Assembly (NCBI RefSeq): GCF_000819725.1
Contig: NZ_CDDH01000046.1
Span: 31,628 to 95,627 of the forward strand
Source of the DNA: Aeromonas australiensis
Lineage (GTDB): Bacteria; Pseudomonadota; Gammaproteobacteria; Enterobacterales; Aeromonadaceae
Direction of reading: 5' to 3'
Length of the DNA stretch: 64,000 nucleotides
This document shows positions 27,052 to 36,994 of the stretch, one piece after another (within the stretch, counting starts at the first letter, position 1; every line of letters begins with the position of its first letter). The position numbers were made by a program, and so were the translations under genes. Under the pieces are notes generated by a model. That model worked only from the letters and a program-made list of their open reading frames with translations, was not told the origin of the DNA and searched no databases.

Positions 27052-27928
27052 GGGAACCTTCCTGTGTTGTAGCCGGTTTCTGCAACAAATTTTCCAGGAA
27101 AAACTCCAGATGGCCGCCCGGCTGATTAGGTACCGGCCAGCTCGCGGCCTTATTGGCAAGGGCCCGGAACGCCAGTGCGGCAGGTGACTTGGGAAACGCC
27201 TCGACAATCAGCTTCTGCTTGCGTACTGCAGCACGCAAATTCGTGTCGTAAGGCACACAGGCGACCAGTTCCAGCGAGGTATCGAGGAAACGATCCGTGA
27301 CCCGGGTCAGTTTGGCAAAGAGCTCCTGACCTTCGCGCAGGCTGCGCACCATGTTGGCCACCACCTTGAAGCGGAACACGCCGTGATCCTTGGAGAGGAT
27401 CTTGATGAGGGCGTAGGCATCGGTGATCGATGTTGGCTCATCACAGACCACTACCATGATGTCCTGAGCCGCACGGGTGAAGCTCAGCACCATATCGGAT
27501 ATCCCAGCAGCCGTATCCACCAGCAGGATGTCGACCTGCGTCTTCATCTCGCTGAAGGCACGTATAAGCTCGGCATGTTGTACCGGTGAAAGCTCAACCA
27601 TCGACTGGGTGCCCGAGGTCGCCGGCACGATCATCATGCCGTAAGGGCCTTCGACAATAATATCGTCGATGGTGCATTCACCAGCCAGCACATGAGAGAG
27701 GTTACGATGAACCCGCAGCCCCAGCATGACATCGACGTTGGCGAGGCCAAGGTCGGCATCCAGCACCATCACCCGCTTGCCTTGGGCGGCCATGGCTCCG
27801 GCTACGTTCAAGGTCACGTTGGTTTTACCTACGCCACCTTTGCCACCGGAAACGGCGATTACTTTTACTCGATTGTTTTGACGCATTTTGCGCAGACCAC
27901 TCGCCTGATCCATATACATGTTACTCAT
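27044..27928 (-). CDS. flhG: Flagellar number regulator FlhG (FleN), MinD-like ATPase
   Basis: The 294-residue protein starts at ATG 27928 (MSNMYMDQASGLR), overlapping the flhF stop by 8 bp. It carries the N-terminal DQASGLR activation helix that stimulates the FlhF GTPase, Walker A SGGKGGVGKTN, DADLGLANVDVMLGL and DTAAGIS. In polar flagellates it limits flagella to one per pole. Confidence 0.94.
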   Translation of the reverse strand: MSNMYMDQASGLRKMRQNNRVKVIAVSGGKGGVGKTNVTLNVAGAMAAQGKRVMVLDADLGLANVDVMLGLRVHRNLSHVLAGECTIDDIIVEGPYGMMIVPATSGTQSMVELSPVQHAELIRAFSEMKTQVDILLVDTAAGISDMVLSFTRAAQDIMVVVCDEPTSITDAYALIKILSKDHGVFRFKVVANMVRSLREGQELFAKLTRVTDRFLDTSLELVACVPYDTNLRAAVRKQKLIVEAFPKSPAALAFRALANKAASWPVPNQPGGHLEFFLENLLQKPATTQEGSRE

Positions 27929-29345
27929 AAAACTCCGAATCTTCGGCATCGCCAAAGCCTGCACCCCAGAAATAGGGCTCCTCTGTTTCTCGCTCCAGCG
28001 AGCCCATGGCCGCCCCAACGAGCTGCGCTGCATTGGCAACTTGGATATCTTCCGGAACCCTCTGCCCGTCAGTGATATAACTGATGGGCAAGGCATTCTG
28101 GATACACACGTTAATCACTTCGCCCAGATTCAGACTTTCATCCAATTTGGTAAGTATGCAGCCGCTTAATGGAATACGCCTGAAATGGTCCACCGCCTCC
28201 TGCATCACCCGACGCTGGGAGGTGGCCGACATCACCAGATAGCTGCGGATCCGCACCTTGGCATTCTTGACCAAGGTGTCGAGCTGCTCGGTCAACCGGA
28301 TATCCCGCTGGCCAACCCCAGCCGTATCGATCAGTACCAATCGACGATGGCGGAACTGATAAAGCGCATTGGCTAGCTCTTCGGCATCACGTACCTGCCG
28401 AACCGGACAGCCCATGATCCGGCCATAGGTCTGCAGCTGTTCGTGGGCGCCAATCCGGTAGTTGTCGGTGGTGATCAGCGCCACCTGCTCGGCGCCGTAC
28501 TTCATGGCAAAACGGGCCGCCAGCTTGGCGATGGTAGTCGTTTTGCCCACCCCGGTCGGACCAAGCAGCGCCACCGCGCCGCCCTGCCGCAAAATCTCGT
28601 CCTCGCTGATCTTGAGCTGGGCGGTGAGGACCTCGGCCAACTGTGCCATCGCTTGATGGATGGACATATCTTCGGGGATAAGCCCCGCCAGTTGATCGGC
28701 AAACGCATCGTCAAAGCCCAGTTTCTTAAGCTCCTTGATCAGCAGGGCCCGCATCGGTTCGCGGCGCTCCACCTCTTGCCACATCAACCCGGAGATCTGG
28801 TGCTCCAGCAATTTGCGGATGCTGGCCATCTCCTTGCGCATCCCCTCCATCTCCTGATCCCGCTGGGCAGGTTGGGTAGCACGCTGGCCGGAGGCAACCC
28901 GAGCCTTGGGCTTGACAGGTTCCGGGGCTGCGCCCCACTGCCCCTGCTCGGCCAATGTTCTGGGCGCTGCATTGGCAGCGGCCAGCCCGGCCGATTGGGT
29001 ATTGCCCATTGGCGCCCCATTGCCCGGCTTGAGTTTCTGCTGGCGGGCCAGCAAGGCAGCCAGGGTATCGGCATAATGCTCGTTCTGCTCCTTCGCCGAG
29101 GTTGGCTCGGGACGGTTCATCTGCCGTGCAGCAGACGAAATATTGACGCTCTCATCGTTCAGCTGACGGCGAACCGGCGCATCTTTGGGTCCCGGAACCT
29201 GGGATTGATAATCGACCGCAGCGACTATCTCTACCCCTCCGGTGACCTTTTTGTTGGACATGATGACGGCGTCAGGCCCGAGAGTCTCCTTGACCTCGGC
29301 CAGAGCCGTTCGCATGTCCTTGGCAAAAAACCGCTTAATCTTCAC
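27921..29345 (-). CDS. flhF: Flagellar biosynthesis GTPase FlhF (polar placement)
   Basis: The 474-residue SRP-type GTPase has an N-terminal basic domain (MKIKRFFAKDMRTALAEV), a long Gln/Pro/Ala-rich linker, then the NG domain with G1 GPTGVGKTTTIAKLA, DTAGVGQRD and TKLDESLNLG. It recruits the first basal-body parts to the pole. It is 16 bp after flhA and overlaps flhG. Confidence 0.95.
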   Translation of the reverse strand: MKIKRFFAKDMRTALAEVKETLGPDAVIMSNKKVTGGVEIVAAVDYQSQVPGPKDAPVRRQLNDESVNISSAARQMNRPEPTSAKEQNEHYADTLAALLARQQKLKPGNGAPMGNTQSAGLAAANAAPRTLAEQGQWGAAPEPVKPKARVASGQRATQPAQRDQEMEGMRKEMASIRKLLEHQISGLMWQEVERREPMRALLIKELKKLGFDDAFADQLAGLIPEDMSIHQAMAQLAEVLTAQLKISEDEILRQGGAVALLGPTGVGKTTTIAKLAARFAMKYGAEQVALITTDNYRIGAHEQLQTYGRIMGCPVRQVRDAEELANALYQFRHRRLVLIDTAGVGQRDIRLTEQLDTLVKNAKVRIRSYLVMSATSQRRVMQEAVDHFRRIPLSGCILTKLDESLNLGEVINVCIQNALPISYITDGQRVPEDIQVANAAQLVGAAMGSLERETEEPYFWGAGFGDAEDSEFYE

Positions 29346-29361
29346 CCGTCGTCTCCGCTAA

Positions 29362-31464
29362 CTAGTTCTGCCCCACCGCACTGACGATGCGGATCTGCTT
29401 GTCGTCGGGCACTTCCTGATAAGACAGAACGCGCAATCCAGGAATGGCATTCTTGACAAATTTCGCCAGGGTATTGCGCAAGATCCCCGATGTCAGAAGC
29501 ACGGCCGGCTGGCCTTCCAATTCTTGTCGTTGAGTGGCTTCTACCAGCGAACGCTGCATCCGCTCTGCCAGACCCGGTTCAATACCAGCACCATCACCGC
29601 CACCTGCTTGCAGGGATTGATGCAATATACGTTCCAATTCCGGCGCCAAGGTAATGACTGGCAGCTCGGGATCGGGACCTGCAATCTCCTGCACAATCAG
29701 GCGCCGCAGGGCAATCCGGCAAGCCGCAGTAAGCACTTCCGGATCCGGACTGCGCGGCGCGTATTCAACCAGGGTCTGCAGGATAGTGCGCATATCACGG
29801 ATTGGCACGCCTTCATTGAGTAAATTCTGTAATACCTTCACAAGGTTACCCATGCTGATCACTTCCGGCACCAGACCTTCGACCAGCTTGCTCTGATGTT
29901 TGCCTATCATATCGAGCAGCTGTTGCACCTCGTCATGGCCCAGCAGCAGAGCTGCATGGTTGGTGAGGATCTGGCTCATATGGGTAGCTACAACAGTTGC
30001 GGTATCCACCACTGTATAACCCAGGGTCTGCGCTTGGGAAACCTGCTCCTTGGCAACCCACACGGCTTCGAGCCCGAATGCAGGATCTCGGGTGGCTATC
30101 CCCTGGATCTGGCCGAAAACTTGTCCCGGATTGATCGCCATCTCTTTATCATGGTAGACATTGGCCTCGCCGGTACTGACCCCCATCAAGGTAATGCGGT
30201 ACTGGTTTGGCGCTAGATCCAGGTTGTCGCGAATGTGGACGGCCGGGACCAAAAAGCCCAACTCTTGCGAGAGTTTCTTACGCACCCCTTTGATCCGGTT
30301 GAGCAGTTCGCCCCCCTGATTGCGATCCACCAGCGGGATCAGCTGATAGCCTACCTCAAGCCCGATGATATCGACCGGCATGACATCGTCCCAGCTCAGC
30401 TCCTTCTGTTCATGAGGCTGTTCAGTAGTGACTGGCAACAACTCGCCCTTGGCCGCTTTGGCCGCAGCCAGTTTTTCGCGGCGCAGCAGCCACCAGGCTC
30501 CGGCAGAGGCGAATGCCCCCAGAGTCAGGAAAGCGAAGTGCGGCATCCCCGGCACCAACCCCATCATCAGCAGAATACCGGCAGAGATAATCAATGCTTT
30601 GGGATTGTCAAACAGCTGACCCAGTACTGCGGTGCCCATGTCCTGATCGGTATTCTGCCGGGTTACTATGATGGCGGCAGCGATGGAAAGCAGCAGAGAG
30701 GGGATCTGCGCCACCAGGCCGTCACCGATGGCCAGCAGAGTGTAGATTTCGGCCGATTCGCTGAAGGTAAGCTGGTGTTGCATCATCCCGATGATGAAAC
30801 CCCCGATGATGTTGATAAAGAGGATCATGATGCCCGCGATGACATCCCCTTTAACAAACTTGGAAGCACCATCCATGGAGCCGTAGAAGTCGGCCTCCTG
30901 AGTCACCTCTTGACGACGTTTTTTCGCCTCTTCCTGATTGATGAGGCCCGCGTTCAAATCGGCATCGATAGCCATCTGCTTGCCCGGCATCGCATCGAGA
31001 GTGAAACGGGCACTTACTTCCGCGATCCGGCCGGCACCCTTGGTGACTACTACAAAGTTGATGATCATCAGGATGGTAAAAACAATGATACCGACCGCAT
31101 AGTTACCGCCGATCACCACGTTACCGAATGCCTCGATCACCTGGCCAGCCGCTGCACTGCCATTGTGACCTTCCAGCAATACCACCCGGGTCGAGGCGAC
31201 GTTCAACGCCAACCGCAATAGAGTTGCAAGCAGCAACACCGTTGGAAAAGCTGCAAATTCGAGGGGCCGCCGGGTATAAACTGCCACCAGCAACACCACG
31301 ATGGAGAGAGCAATGTTGAAGGAGAAGAGCACATCCAGCATCAGCGGCGGGATGGGCAATACCACCATGCCAAGCGCGGCCAATACCAGCAAAGGAGTAC
31401 CGAGGCCTTTGCCAAATAGTGCCCGATGCTCTTTGATGTGACCCAATACTGCCTTGAATTCCAT
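29362..31464 (-). CDS. flhA: Flagellar export apparatus protein FlhA
   Basis: About 700 residues start at ATG 31464 (MEFKAVLGHIKEHRALF); further upstream ATGs (31482, 31506) are poorly placed and the outer one overlaps the sigma-54 promoter. Eight membrane helices, the FHIPEP-family motif (RIAEVSARFTLDAMPGKQMAIDADLNAG) and a large cytoplasmic domain forming the export nonamer are present. It is transcribed from its own promoter about 30 bp upstream, then flhF. Confidence 0.95.
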   Translation of the reverse strand: MEFKAVLGHIKEHRALFGKGLGTPLLVLAALGMVVLPIPPLMLDVLFSFNIALSIVVLLVAVYTRRPLEFAAFPTVLLLATLLRLALNVASTRVVLLEGHNGSAAAGQVIEAFGNVVIGGNYAVGIIVFTILMIINFVVVTKGAGRIAEVSARFTLDAMPGKQMAIDADLNAGLINQEEAKKRRQEVTQEADFYGSMDGASKFVKGDVIAGIMILFINIIGGFIIGMMQHQLTFSESAEIYTLLAIGDGLVAQIPSLLLSIAAAIIVTRQNTDQDMGTAVLGQLFDNPKALIISAGILLMMGLVPGMPHFAFLTLGAFASAGAWWLLRREKLAAAKAAKGELLPVTTEQPHEQKELSWDDVMPVDIIGLEVGYQLIPLVDRNQGGELLNRIKGVRKKLSQELGFLVPAVHIRDNLDLAPNQYRITLMGVSTGEANVYHDKEMAINPGQVFGQIQGIATRDPAFGLEAVWVAKEQVSQAQTLGYTVVDTATVVATHMSQILTNHAALLLGHDEVQQLLDMIGKHQSKLVEGLVPEVISMGNLVKVLQNLLNEGVPIRDMRTILQTLVEYAPRSPDPEVLTAACRIALRRLIVQEIAGPDPELPVITLAPELERILHQSLQAGGGDGAGIEPGLAERMQRSLVEATQRQELEGQPAVLLTSGILRNTLAKFVKNAIPGLRVLSYQEVPDDKQIRIVSAVGQN

Positions 31465-31501
31465 CGCTTTTCTCAATTTCATGCTGTTGATGCCAAATGA
31501 A

Positions 31502-31517
31502 AGCAAACATCAAGCCA
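31502..31517 (-). promoter_or_regulatory. Sigma-54 promoter of flhA
   Basis: On the minus strand TGGCTT-GATGT-TTGCT gives the -24/-12 elements (AAGCCA at 31512-31517 and AGCAA at 31502-31506 on the plus strand) with the required 5-bp spacer. The predicted start of transcription is near 31491, 27 bp before ATG 31464. This fits the FlrC/FleR-driven class of Vibrio and Pseudomonas. Confidence 0.75.
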
Positions 31518-31570
31518 ACAACGCAATACATTGAAAATAAATAAGTTTATTTAAGTGCGTCAGAACTTTG

Positions 31571-32701
31571 TCATTTGCGGTATTCGACAGGGATGGGGAG
31601 GTCTTTCGCCAATGGCTGTGGACGGCGCCCCTGACCACGGCGGAATTTCTTAAGCTGGAAGACATAAGCGAGCACCTGGGCAACCGCCGCGAACAGCCCT
31701 TCCGGGATCTCGCGTCCCAGCTCGGTTGAGTGGTAGATAGCACGGGTCAAGGCTGGTGACGGCATGATCGGGATCTCGTACTCTCTGGCGATCTCCCTGA
31801 TTTTCATCGCAACTTCATCAGTACCTTTGGCCACGACCTTGGGTGCGGCACCGGGTTTGCCAGCATCATACTGGAGCGCCACCGAGTAGTGGGTCGGGTT
31901 GGTGATCACCACATCGGCCTTGGGTACATCCCCCATCATCCGGCGCATCGCCATCTCCATCTGCAAACGCCGGATCCGTCCCTTCACTTCGGGTTTACCT
32001 TCCGTGTCCTTGAACTCGTCCTTCACCTCCTGCTTGGTCATCTTGAGCTGACGCATGTGATTCCACTGCTGGAATGGCACATCGATGGCAACGATAGGAA
32101 GCAGGGCGCAGCAGAGGATAATCAGCATCCAGAGAAACAGATCCAGTGCATCAATCATGCCGCCGGGAAATCCCTCCATAGAGAGGCTAAGCAGGTGATT
32201 GAACTGGCTTGATAACATCCACCAGGCAAACAGGGTGATAAACACCACCTTGGCGATGGATTTGATCAGCTCGATCAGCGACTGTACCCCGAACATTCGC
32301 TTGAAACCACTGAGCGGACTCAGCTTGCTCATCTTGGGCATCATCGCCTGGGTGGAGAAGTTCATCCCCCCCATCAGGGTGTTGCCGATAAAAGCAGCAA
32401 GTGCCACCAGCGCAAACAAGAGCCCCAGCGGAAGCAGTAATTCCCCCAGCAATGCGGGCACCAGGGCAACCATGGCGTTGGGATCGAAAGCCTGCTCTCG
32501 CTCCAGGGTAAAGCCCATGGTGACGACCTTGAGCATGGCGGTCGCCAGCGATCCCTTGAGCATTAACAGACCAAAGACCGCCGAGAGCAGAACGCTGGCG
32601 GTCCCCAACTCTTTTGAACGTGCAATCTGCCCTTTTTCACGGGCCTGTTGCAGTCGTTTGCCCGTGGGTTGTTCGGTACGTTCCTGGTCGGTATCAGCCA
32701 T
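31571..32701 (-). CDS. flhB: Flagellar export switch protein FlhB
   Basis: The 376-residue protein has four membrane helices after the N-terminal motif QERTEQPTGKRLQQAREKGQI. The cytoplasmic domain has the self-cleaving NPTH site (Asn268, VVITNPTHYSVAL). Cleavage switches export from rod/hook to filament substrates, in concert with FliK. Its start overlaps fliR by 8 bp. Confidence 0.96.
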   Translation of the reverse strand: MADTDQERTEQPTGKRLQQAREKGQIARSKELGTASVLLSAVFGLLMLKGSLATAMLKVVTMGFTLEREQAFDPNAMVALVPALLGELLLPLGLLFALVALAAFIGNTLMGGMNFSTQAMMPKMSKLSPLSGFKRMFGVQSLIELIKSIAKVVFITLFAWWMLSSQFNHLLSLSMEGFPGGMIDALDLFLWMLIILCCALLPIVAIDVPFQQWNHMRQLKMTKQEVKDEFKDTEGKPEVKGRIRRLQMEMAMRRMMGDVPKADVVITNPTHYSVALQYDAGKPGAAPKVVAKGTDEVAMKIREIAREYEIPIMPSPALTRAIYHSTELGREIPEGLFAAVAQVLAYVFQLKKFRRGQGRRPQPLAKDLPIPVEYRK

Positions 32702-33491
32702 AAGCGCCCCCGAAGCACTGGGTGTTGATCAGCTCGCAGCTAACCTCCTGCACCCGCTGCCACATGATGTCGAAGTGACCGAGGAACCCGCCGATAGTGA
32801 GCCAGAGGATCAGCAGACCCGACATCATGCTGACCGCAAAACCGATACTGAAAATGTTGAGCTGCGGCGCCGCCCGGGTCATGACACCAAAGGCGAAGTT
32901 GATCAAGAGCAAGGCGACGATGGCAGAAAGGGCCATCACCAGCGCAGCCTGATACATCACCCCGAGAAAACCGATCAGGGTGCGGATAGCAGGTAACGTG
33001 AGCCCGGCATCCGATACCGGCAAGGTCTCAAAACTGAGGATCACCAGCCGCAGCATCACCAGATGGCCATCCAGTGCCAGAAATACCAGGGTCGCCAGCA
33101 TCAGATAAAACTGCCCCACCACGGGGGCCGATTGACCATTCATCGGATCCACCAGGGTGGCAAAGCCCAGACTGGTCTGCATGGCGATAACCTGGCCGGC
33201 CATCACAAAGCTCTCCATCAGAAACTGGGTCATCAGGCCGAGGGCAATACCGATCAACAGTTGCTGGCCCAATACCAGAAAACTGCCCGCCGAGAAGAGC
33301 TCGATGGGGGGCATAGGCGGAAGCAGTGGAGCAATGAGAAAGGTGATGGCGAGCGCCAATCCCATCCGCACCCGAGCCGGCGAGAGACGGCTACCAAACA
33401 CCGCCATCACCATAAACAGGCTGCTTATCCGGGCCAGCGGCCAGAGAATGGAAGACAACCACTCCATGATCAGAGCGGTTGTATAGGTCAT
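32694..33491 (-). CDS. fliR: Flagellar export gate protein FliR
   Basis: The 265-residue polytopic protein of the export gate has conserved ISSLFMVMAVFGSRLSPARVRMGLAL and ALVMALSAIVALLLINFAFGVMTRAAPQLNIFSIGF segments. It assembles with FliP and FliQ. It overlaps fliQ by 4 bp; GAGG lies before the ATG. Confidence 0.95.
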   Translation of the reverse strand: MTYTTALIMEWLSSILWPLARISSLFMVMAVFGSRLSPARVRMGLALAITFLIAPLLPPMPPIELFSAGSFLVLGQQLLIGIALGLMTQFLMESFVMAGQVIAMQTSLGFATLVDPMNGQSAPVVGQFYLMLATLVFLALDGHLVMLRLVILSFETLPVSDAGLTLPAIRTLIGFLGVMYQAALVMALSAIVALLLINFAFGVMTRAAPQLNIFSIGFAVSMMSGLLILWLTIGGFLGHFDIMWQRVQEVSCELINTQCFGGAYG

Positions 33492-33757
33492 CCTACCACC
33501 TCGGGGATTTGGCTCACCATAAGCTGAAAGAAATCCATCAGACTCTGCAAGCCCCAGTGGGCTCCTGCACCGAGCGCAAACAGCGTCACTATAAGGCGTG
33601 GCAGAAAGCTGAGGGTCTGTTCGTTGATGGAAGTGGCCGCCTGAAAGATAGCAACCACCAGCCCAATAGCGAGGCTGGGCAGGATCACTGCGCTGACCAT
33701 GAGATTGACCAGCCAGAGCGCCTCGCGAAAAACGTCGACAAAGGTTTCAGGACTCAT
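33488..33757 (-). CDS. fliQ: Flagellar export gate protein FliQ
   Basis: The 89-residue protein starts at ATG 33757 (MSPETFVDVFREALW), with GGAG 7 nt upstream. It has two membrane helices (LVNLMVSAVILPSLAIGLVVAIFQA and LIVTLFALGAGAHWGLQ) and the conserved ATSINEQTLSFLPR loop. It is part of the FliPQR gate. Confidence 0.95.
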   Translation of the reverse strand: MSPETFVDVFREALWLVNLMVSAVILPSLAIGLVVAIFQAATSINEQTLSFLPRLIVTLFALGAGAHWGLQSLMDFFQLMVSQIPEVVG

Positions 33758-33782
33758 ATTCGGGCTCCTTGCGCTCGACCTG

Positions 33783-34538
33783 CTAACCGGCACCCAGTCC
33801 GAAGCTGTTCGCCAACGACCCCAGGATAAGGTTCCAACCATCCACCATCACAAACAACATCAGTTTGAAGGGGAGCGAGACGATCATCGGCGAGAGCATC
33901 ATCATCCCCATCGCCATCAGGATACTGGCGACCACCAAGTCGATGACCAGAAAAGGCAAGAACAGCATAAAACCGATTTGAAAGGCAGTTTTCAGCTCGC
34001 TGGTAACAAACGCCGGGATCAGCACCCGCAGCGGGACATCGGCAGGTTTCTCCACCTGCACGTTGGCGATCTCCATAAAGGTATTGAGATCCTTGATCCG
34101 GGTCTGGGCCAGCATGAACTGGTGGATGGGGAGCTCGGCCCGCTCCAGCGCCTCCTTTGCCTGAATAGTCTCGGCCAAATAGGGTTGTAACGCCTCGTTA
34201 TTGATGCGATCAAGCACCGGCGACATGATGAAAAAGGACATGAACAGGGCAATGCCGATCAATATCTGATTGGAGGGGCTCTGTTGCAAACCAATCGCCT
34301 GACGCAAGATACCCAGCACCACAATGATGCGGGTAAACGAGGTCATCATGATCACCATGGCTGGCAAGAAGGAGAGCGCCGTCATCAGCGCCAGCACTTG
34401 CAGGGTCAGGCTGTACTCCTGACTGCCATCCCCCATGGTTTTGACGGTCACGGCTGACATGGCATCCTGCGCAAGTACCAGCGGAGACAGCAACACTGAC
34501 AACAGGGCCAGCAGCCTAATCCAGTTAGCTCTTTTCAT
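33783..34538 (-). CDS. fliP: Flagellar export gate protein FliP
   Basis: The 251-residue protein has a cleavable signal ([18 protein letters not shown]), then [41 protein letters not shown] and [40 protein letters not shown], both hallmark FliP stretches. It forms the pentameric core of the gate. The start overlaps fliO by 14 bp. Confidence 0.96.
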   Translation of the reverse strand: MKRANWIRLLALLSVLLSPLVLAQDAMSAVTVKTMGDGSQEYSLTLQVLALMTALSFLPAMVIMMTSFTRIIVVLGILRQAIGLQQSPSNQILIGIALFMSFFIMSPVLDRINNEALQPYLAETIQAKEALERAELPIHQFMLAQTRIKDLNTFMEIANVQVEKPADVPLRVLIPAFVTSELKTAFQIGFMLFLPFLVIDLVVASILMAMGMMMLSPMIVSLPFKLMLFVMVDGWNLILGSLANSFGLGAG

Positions 34539-34905
34539 GCTTGCCCATCAATTTACCAAGCTGCTGAGAAAACGCCTGCGGCTGATTCTCATCGAGCGGC
34601 TCCTCCAGCCGGTAGAGGAAGTTGACCTGCTGCGGTGTGACGCCGACCAACAGTTGCTGTTCACCCACCTTGACCACCAGTAGTTTCTCTTTGTAACCCA
34701 ACGGCAACGAGGCGATAACACGCATCTGGCCCCCACCGATTGCAGTAGCAAGCTTGCTCTTCTTGAGCAGAAAGCCCAGTACCAAAATGAGACCAATGAC
34801 CATCAAACTGGAGAGCAACCAGGAGCTCAGACTTGGCGCATTGGCAGATGCCGCAGTCTCGGCCAAGGCCGGTACAGGCAACAATAACAACATGAGGCGC
34901 ATCAT
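34525..34905 (-). CDS. fliO: Flagellar export accessory protein FliO
   Basis: The 126-residue protein has a signal-like N-terminus, one membrane helix ([20 protein letters not shown]) and a small cytoplasmic domain ([41 protein letters not shown]). It assists FliP assembly. The start overlaps fliN by 4 bp. Confidence 0.93.
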   Translation of the reverse strand: MMRLMLLLLPVPALAETAASANAPSLSSWLLSSLMVIGLILVLGFLLKKSKLATAIGGGQMRVIASLPLGYKEKLLVVKVGEQQLLVGVTPQQVNFLYRLEEPLDENQPQAFSQQLGKLMGKHEKS

Positions 34906-35294
34906 TTGAGCTTCTTGATCCGTTCAATCTGGCTAATGACGTCGGTCAGCCGAATACCGAACTTGTCATTTACCACCACCACCTCACCGTGAGCGATCAG
35001 GGTACCGTTAACCAATACATCCAGCGGTTCGCCTGCAACCCGGTCCAGTTCCACTACCGAGCCCTGGTTCAGCTGAAGCAGATTACGGATGCTGATCTGG
35101 CTACGCCCCACTTCCATGGCGATGGTGACCGGAATATCGAGAATCGTGTCGAGCTTGCGCCGCTCTTCGACACTAATGGGAGCCTCATCTGTTAGCTCCT
35201 CCAGCGGAGCAGGCTTTGCTTCAGCAATGACCTGCTCTTCCAGCGCCGCAGCCCAGGCATCAGCCATCAAGTCCTCTTCTTCTGTTCCACTCAT
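34902..35294 (-). CDS. fliN: Flagellar motor switch protein FliN
   Basis: The 130-residue protein has an acidic/Ala-rich N-terminal third and the C-terminal SpoA domain (ILDIPVTIAMEVGRSQISIRNLLQLNQGSVVELDRVAGEPLDVLVNGTLIAHGEVVVVNDKFGIRLTDVIS). It builds the C-ring base and docks FliH and CheY-P. Confidence 0.97.
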   Translation of the reverse strand: MSGTEEEDLMADAWAAALEEQVIAEAKPAPLEELTDEAPISVEERRKLDTILDIPVTIAMEVGRSQISIRNLLQLNQGSVVELDRVAGEPLDVLVNGTLIAHGEVVVVNDKFGIRLTDVISQIERIKKLK

Positions 35295-35343
35295 CTTGTT
35301 TCCTTATGCTACTTCGTGACCGTTTACCGTGATAAACCATCGC

Positions 35344-36414
35344 TTATCGCTGTTGATCTTCGATACTGCGCTCGAGCTCTTCCAGCTCGGCCTCGCCATC
35401 AATTCGTACTCCACCCCGGGTCACCAGATGCATCTCCGTCTTGACCCCTTCTGGCCGCTTGAGCTTGCCGGTGATCTTGAGCGCCACATTATCCTTGGTA
35501 CGGCCCATCTTGGCATGAAAAGTGGGCAGGTCTTCCACGAAGACCAGCAGATTCTCCGGCATTTCGACCGGGATGATATCGCCGGGTTGCAACTCCATCA
35601 GTTCGCGCAAGGTGAGTTCGGTTTCCAGCAGCTTGGCTCGCAGACCCACCTTGACGTCCATGATCTCGTCACGCAGCGCCTTGCTCCAGCGTACATCGGT
35701 ATCCCCCTTGTCACTCTGCACACCGGCATCGAGTAGTTCACGGATGGGCTCAAGCATGGAGTAAGGCATCGCCACGTGGAAATCACCGCCACCGCCATCG
35801 AGTTCGATATGAAACGAGTTCACCACAATGACTTCGGTAGGGCTGACAATGTTCGCCATCGCCGGGTTCACTTCCGAGTCAAGATACTCGAACCCCACGT
35901 CCATCACCGGCGCCCAGGCATCCTTGTAATCCTCAAACACCAGTTTGAGCAGCATCTGGATGATCCGCCGCTCGGTCGGGGTAAATTCACGCCCTTCAAT
36001 CTTGGCGTGGAAACGGCCATCGCCACCGAAGAAGTTCTCTACCAGGATGAAGACCAGTCGGGCTTCCATGGTGATGAGTGCCGTCCCCTTGAGCGGGCGG
36101 AAGCGCACCATGTTGAGACTGGTTGGCACAAACAGGGTATGGACATACTCGCCAAACTTGAGCATCTGCACGCCGTTGATGGATACCTCGGCGGTACGAC
36201 GCATCATGTTGAACAGGCTGATCCGCATATGGCGGGCGAAACGTTCGTTCACCAGCTCCAGCGTCGGCATGCGACCTCGGACGATGCGGTCCTGGGAGGA
36301 GAAGTCAAACTGGGCAACGCCGGGAGCCCCCGCCGCGCCTATCTCTTCCTCTTCGACATCATCGACACCGTGCAAGAGGGCATCAATTTCGTCCTGACTT
36401 AACAGATCGCTCAC
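35344..36414 (-). CDS. fliM: Flagellar motor switch protein FliM
   Basis: The 356-residue protein starts with the CheY-P-binding peptide MSDLLSQDEIDALLHGV, followed by the CheC-like middle domain and a C-terminal SpoA domain (MELQPGDIIPVEMPENLLVFVEDLPTF). It is the receiver of the chemotaxis signal in the C-ring. It lies 7 bp after fliL. Confidence 0.97.
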   Translation of the reverse strand: MSDLLSQDEIDALLHGVDDVEEEEIGAAGAPGVAQFDFSSQDRIVRGRMPTLELVNERFARHMRISLFNMMRRTAEVSINGVQMLKFGEYVHTLFVPTSLNMVRFRPLKGTALITMEARLVFILVENFFGGDGRFHAKIEGREFTPTERRIIQMLLKLVFEDYKDAWAPVMDVGFEYLDSEVNPAMANIVSPTEVIVVNSFHIELDGGGGDFHVAMPYSMLEPIRELLDAGVQSDKGDTDVRWSKALRDEIMDVKVGLRAKLLETELTLRELMELQPGDIIPVEMPENLLVFVEDLPTFHAKMGRTKDNVALKITGKLKRPEGVKTEMHLVTRGGVRIDGEAELEELERSIEDQQR

Positions 36415-36421
36415 GCTTCAC

Positions 36422-36937
36422 CTACTGCATTACAAAGCCGGTAAACAGCACTTGTTCGATAACGGGGGAAGAGACCAGGTCATTGAGCACCCGTCGACAC
36501 TCTTCCAGTGAATCCTTGCGCAGCTTCTCCTTACCTTCAAAGGTCATCAGCTGTTCAGCACTGGCCGCGCTGAATACCCGCAGGAGAGTCCCTTCAATCA
36601 AGGGAATGTTTTGCTTGGCCAGCGCCTCGTCCGCAGTACCGCGCACCATCAACTGGATCTTGATCTGCACCAGGCGATCCCGCTGAGCTCCCGCAACGTT
36701 GAAGACAAAGGGACGCGGCATCCCGACATAGAGAGAGGGTTTGATCGCTTCCACCTTGGGCTTGCCAGCCCCTTCTTCGGCGCTGTCAGCGGGTGATTTA
36801 TCCGAGCCGGAAAGCATCAGGAAGGCACCAGCACCAGCACCGCCCAGCACAATCACCGCCAAAGCAATGATAATGATCAGCTTTTTTTTCTTGCCCGCAG
36901 CCGGGTCTGTTAACGTCAACTCGTTATCGTCAGCCAT
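36422..36937 (-). CDS. fliL: Flagellar basal-body protein FliL
   Basis: The 171-residue single-pass protein has a basic KKKKL stop before the helix (LIIIIALAVIVLGGAGAGAFLML), a short periplasmic linker and the stomatin-like FliL domain (YVGMPRPFVFNV, LVQIKIQLMV, IEQVLFTGFVMQ). It rings the stator and supports torque or stator activation. Confidence 0.95.
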   Translation of the reverse strand: MADDNELTLTDPAAGKKKKLIIIIALAVIVLGGAGAGAFLMLSGSDKSPADSAEEGAGKPKVEAIKPSLYVGMPRPFVFNVAGAQRDRLVQIKIQLMVRGTADEALAKQNIPLIEGTLLRVFSAASAEQLMTFEGKEKLRKDSLEECRRVLNDLVSSPVIEQVLFTGFVMQ

Positions 36938-36994
36938 CCCTTATCCACCCTCGTCTCAAACTTGTTCGATATCATAAACTTACTCGGGATTGCA

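Noticed and set aside
27052..27207. N-terminal extension of FliA
   Set aside because: The extra residues come from another frame of flhG; GTG 27051 has a strong ribosome site and gives the normal FliA length.
27929..28096. N-terminal extension of FlhG
   Set aside because: It lies in flhF and does not look like FlhG; the DQASGLR helix fixes the start at 27928.
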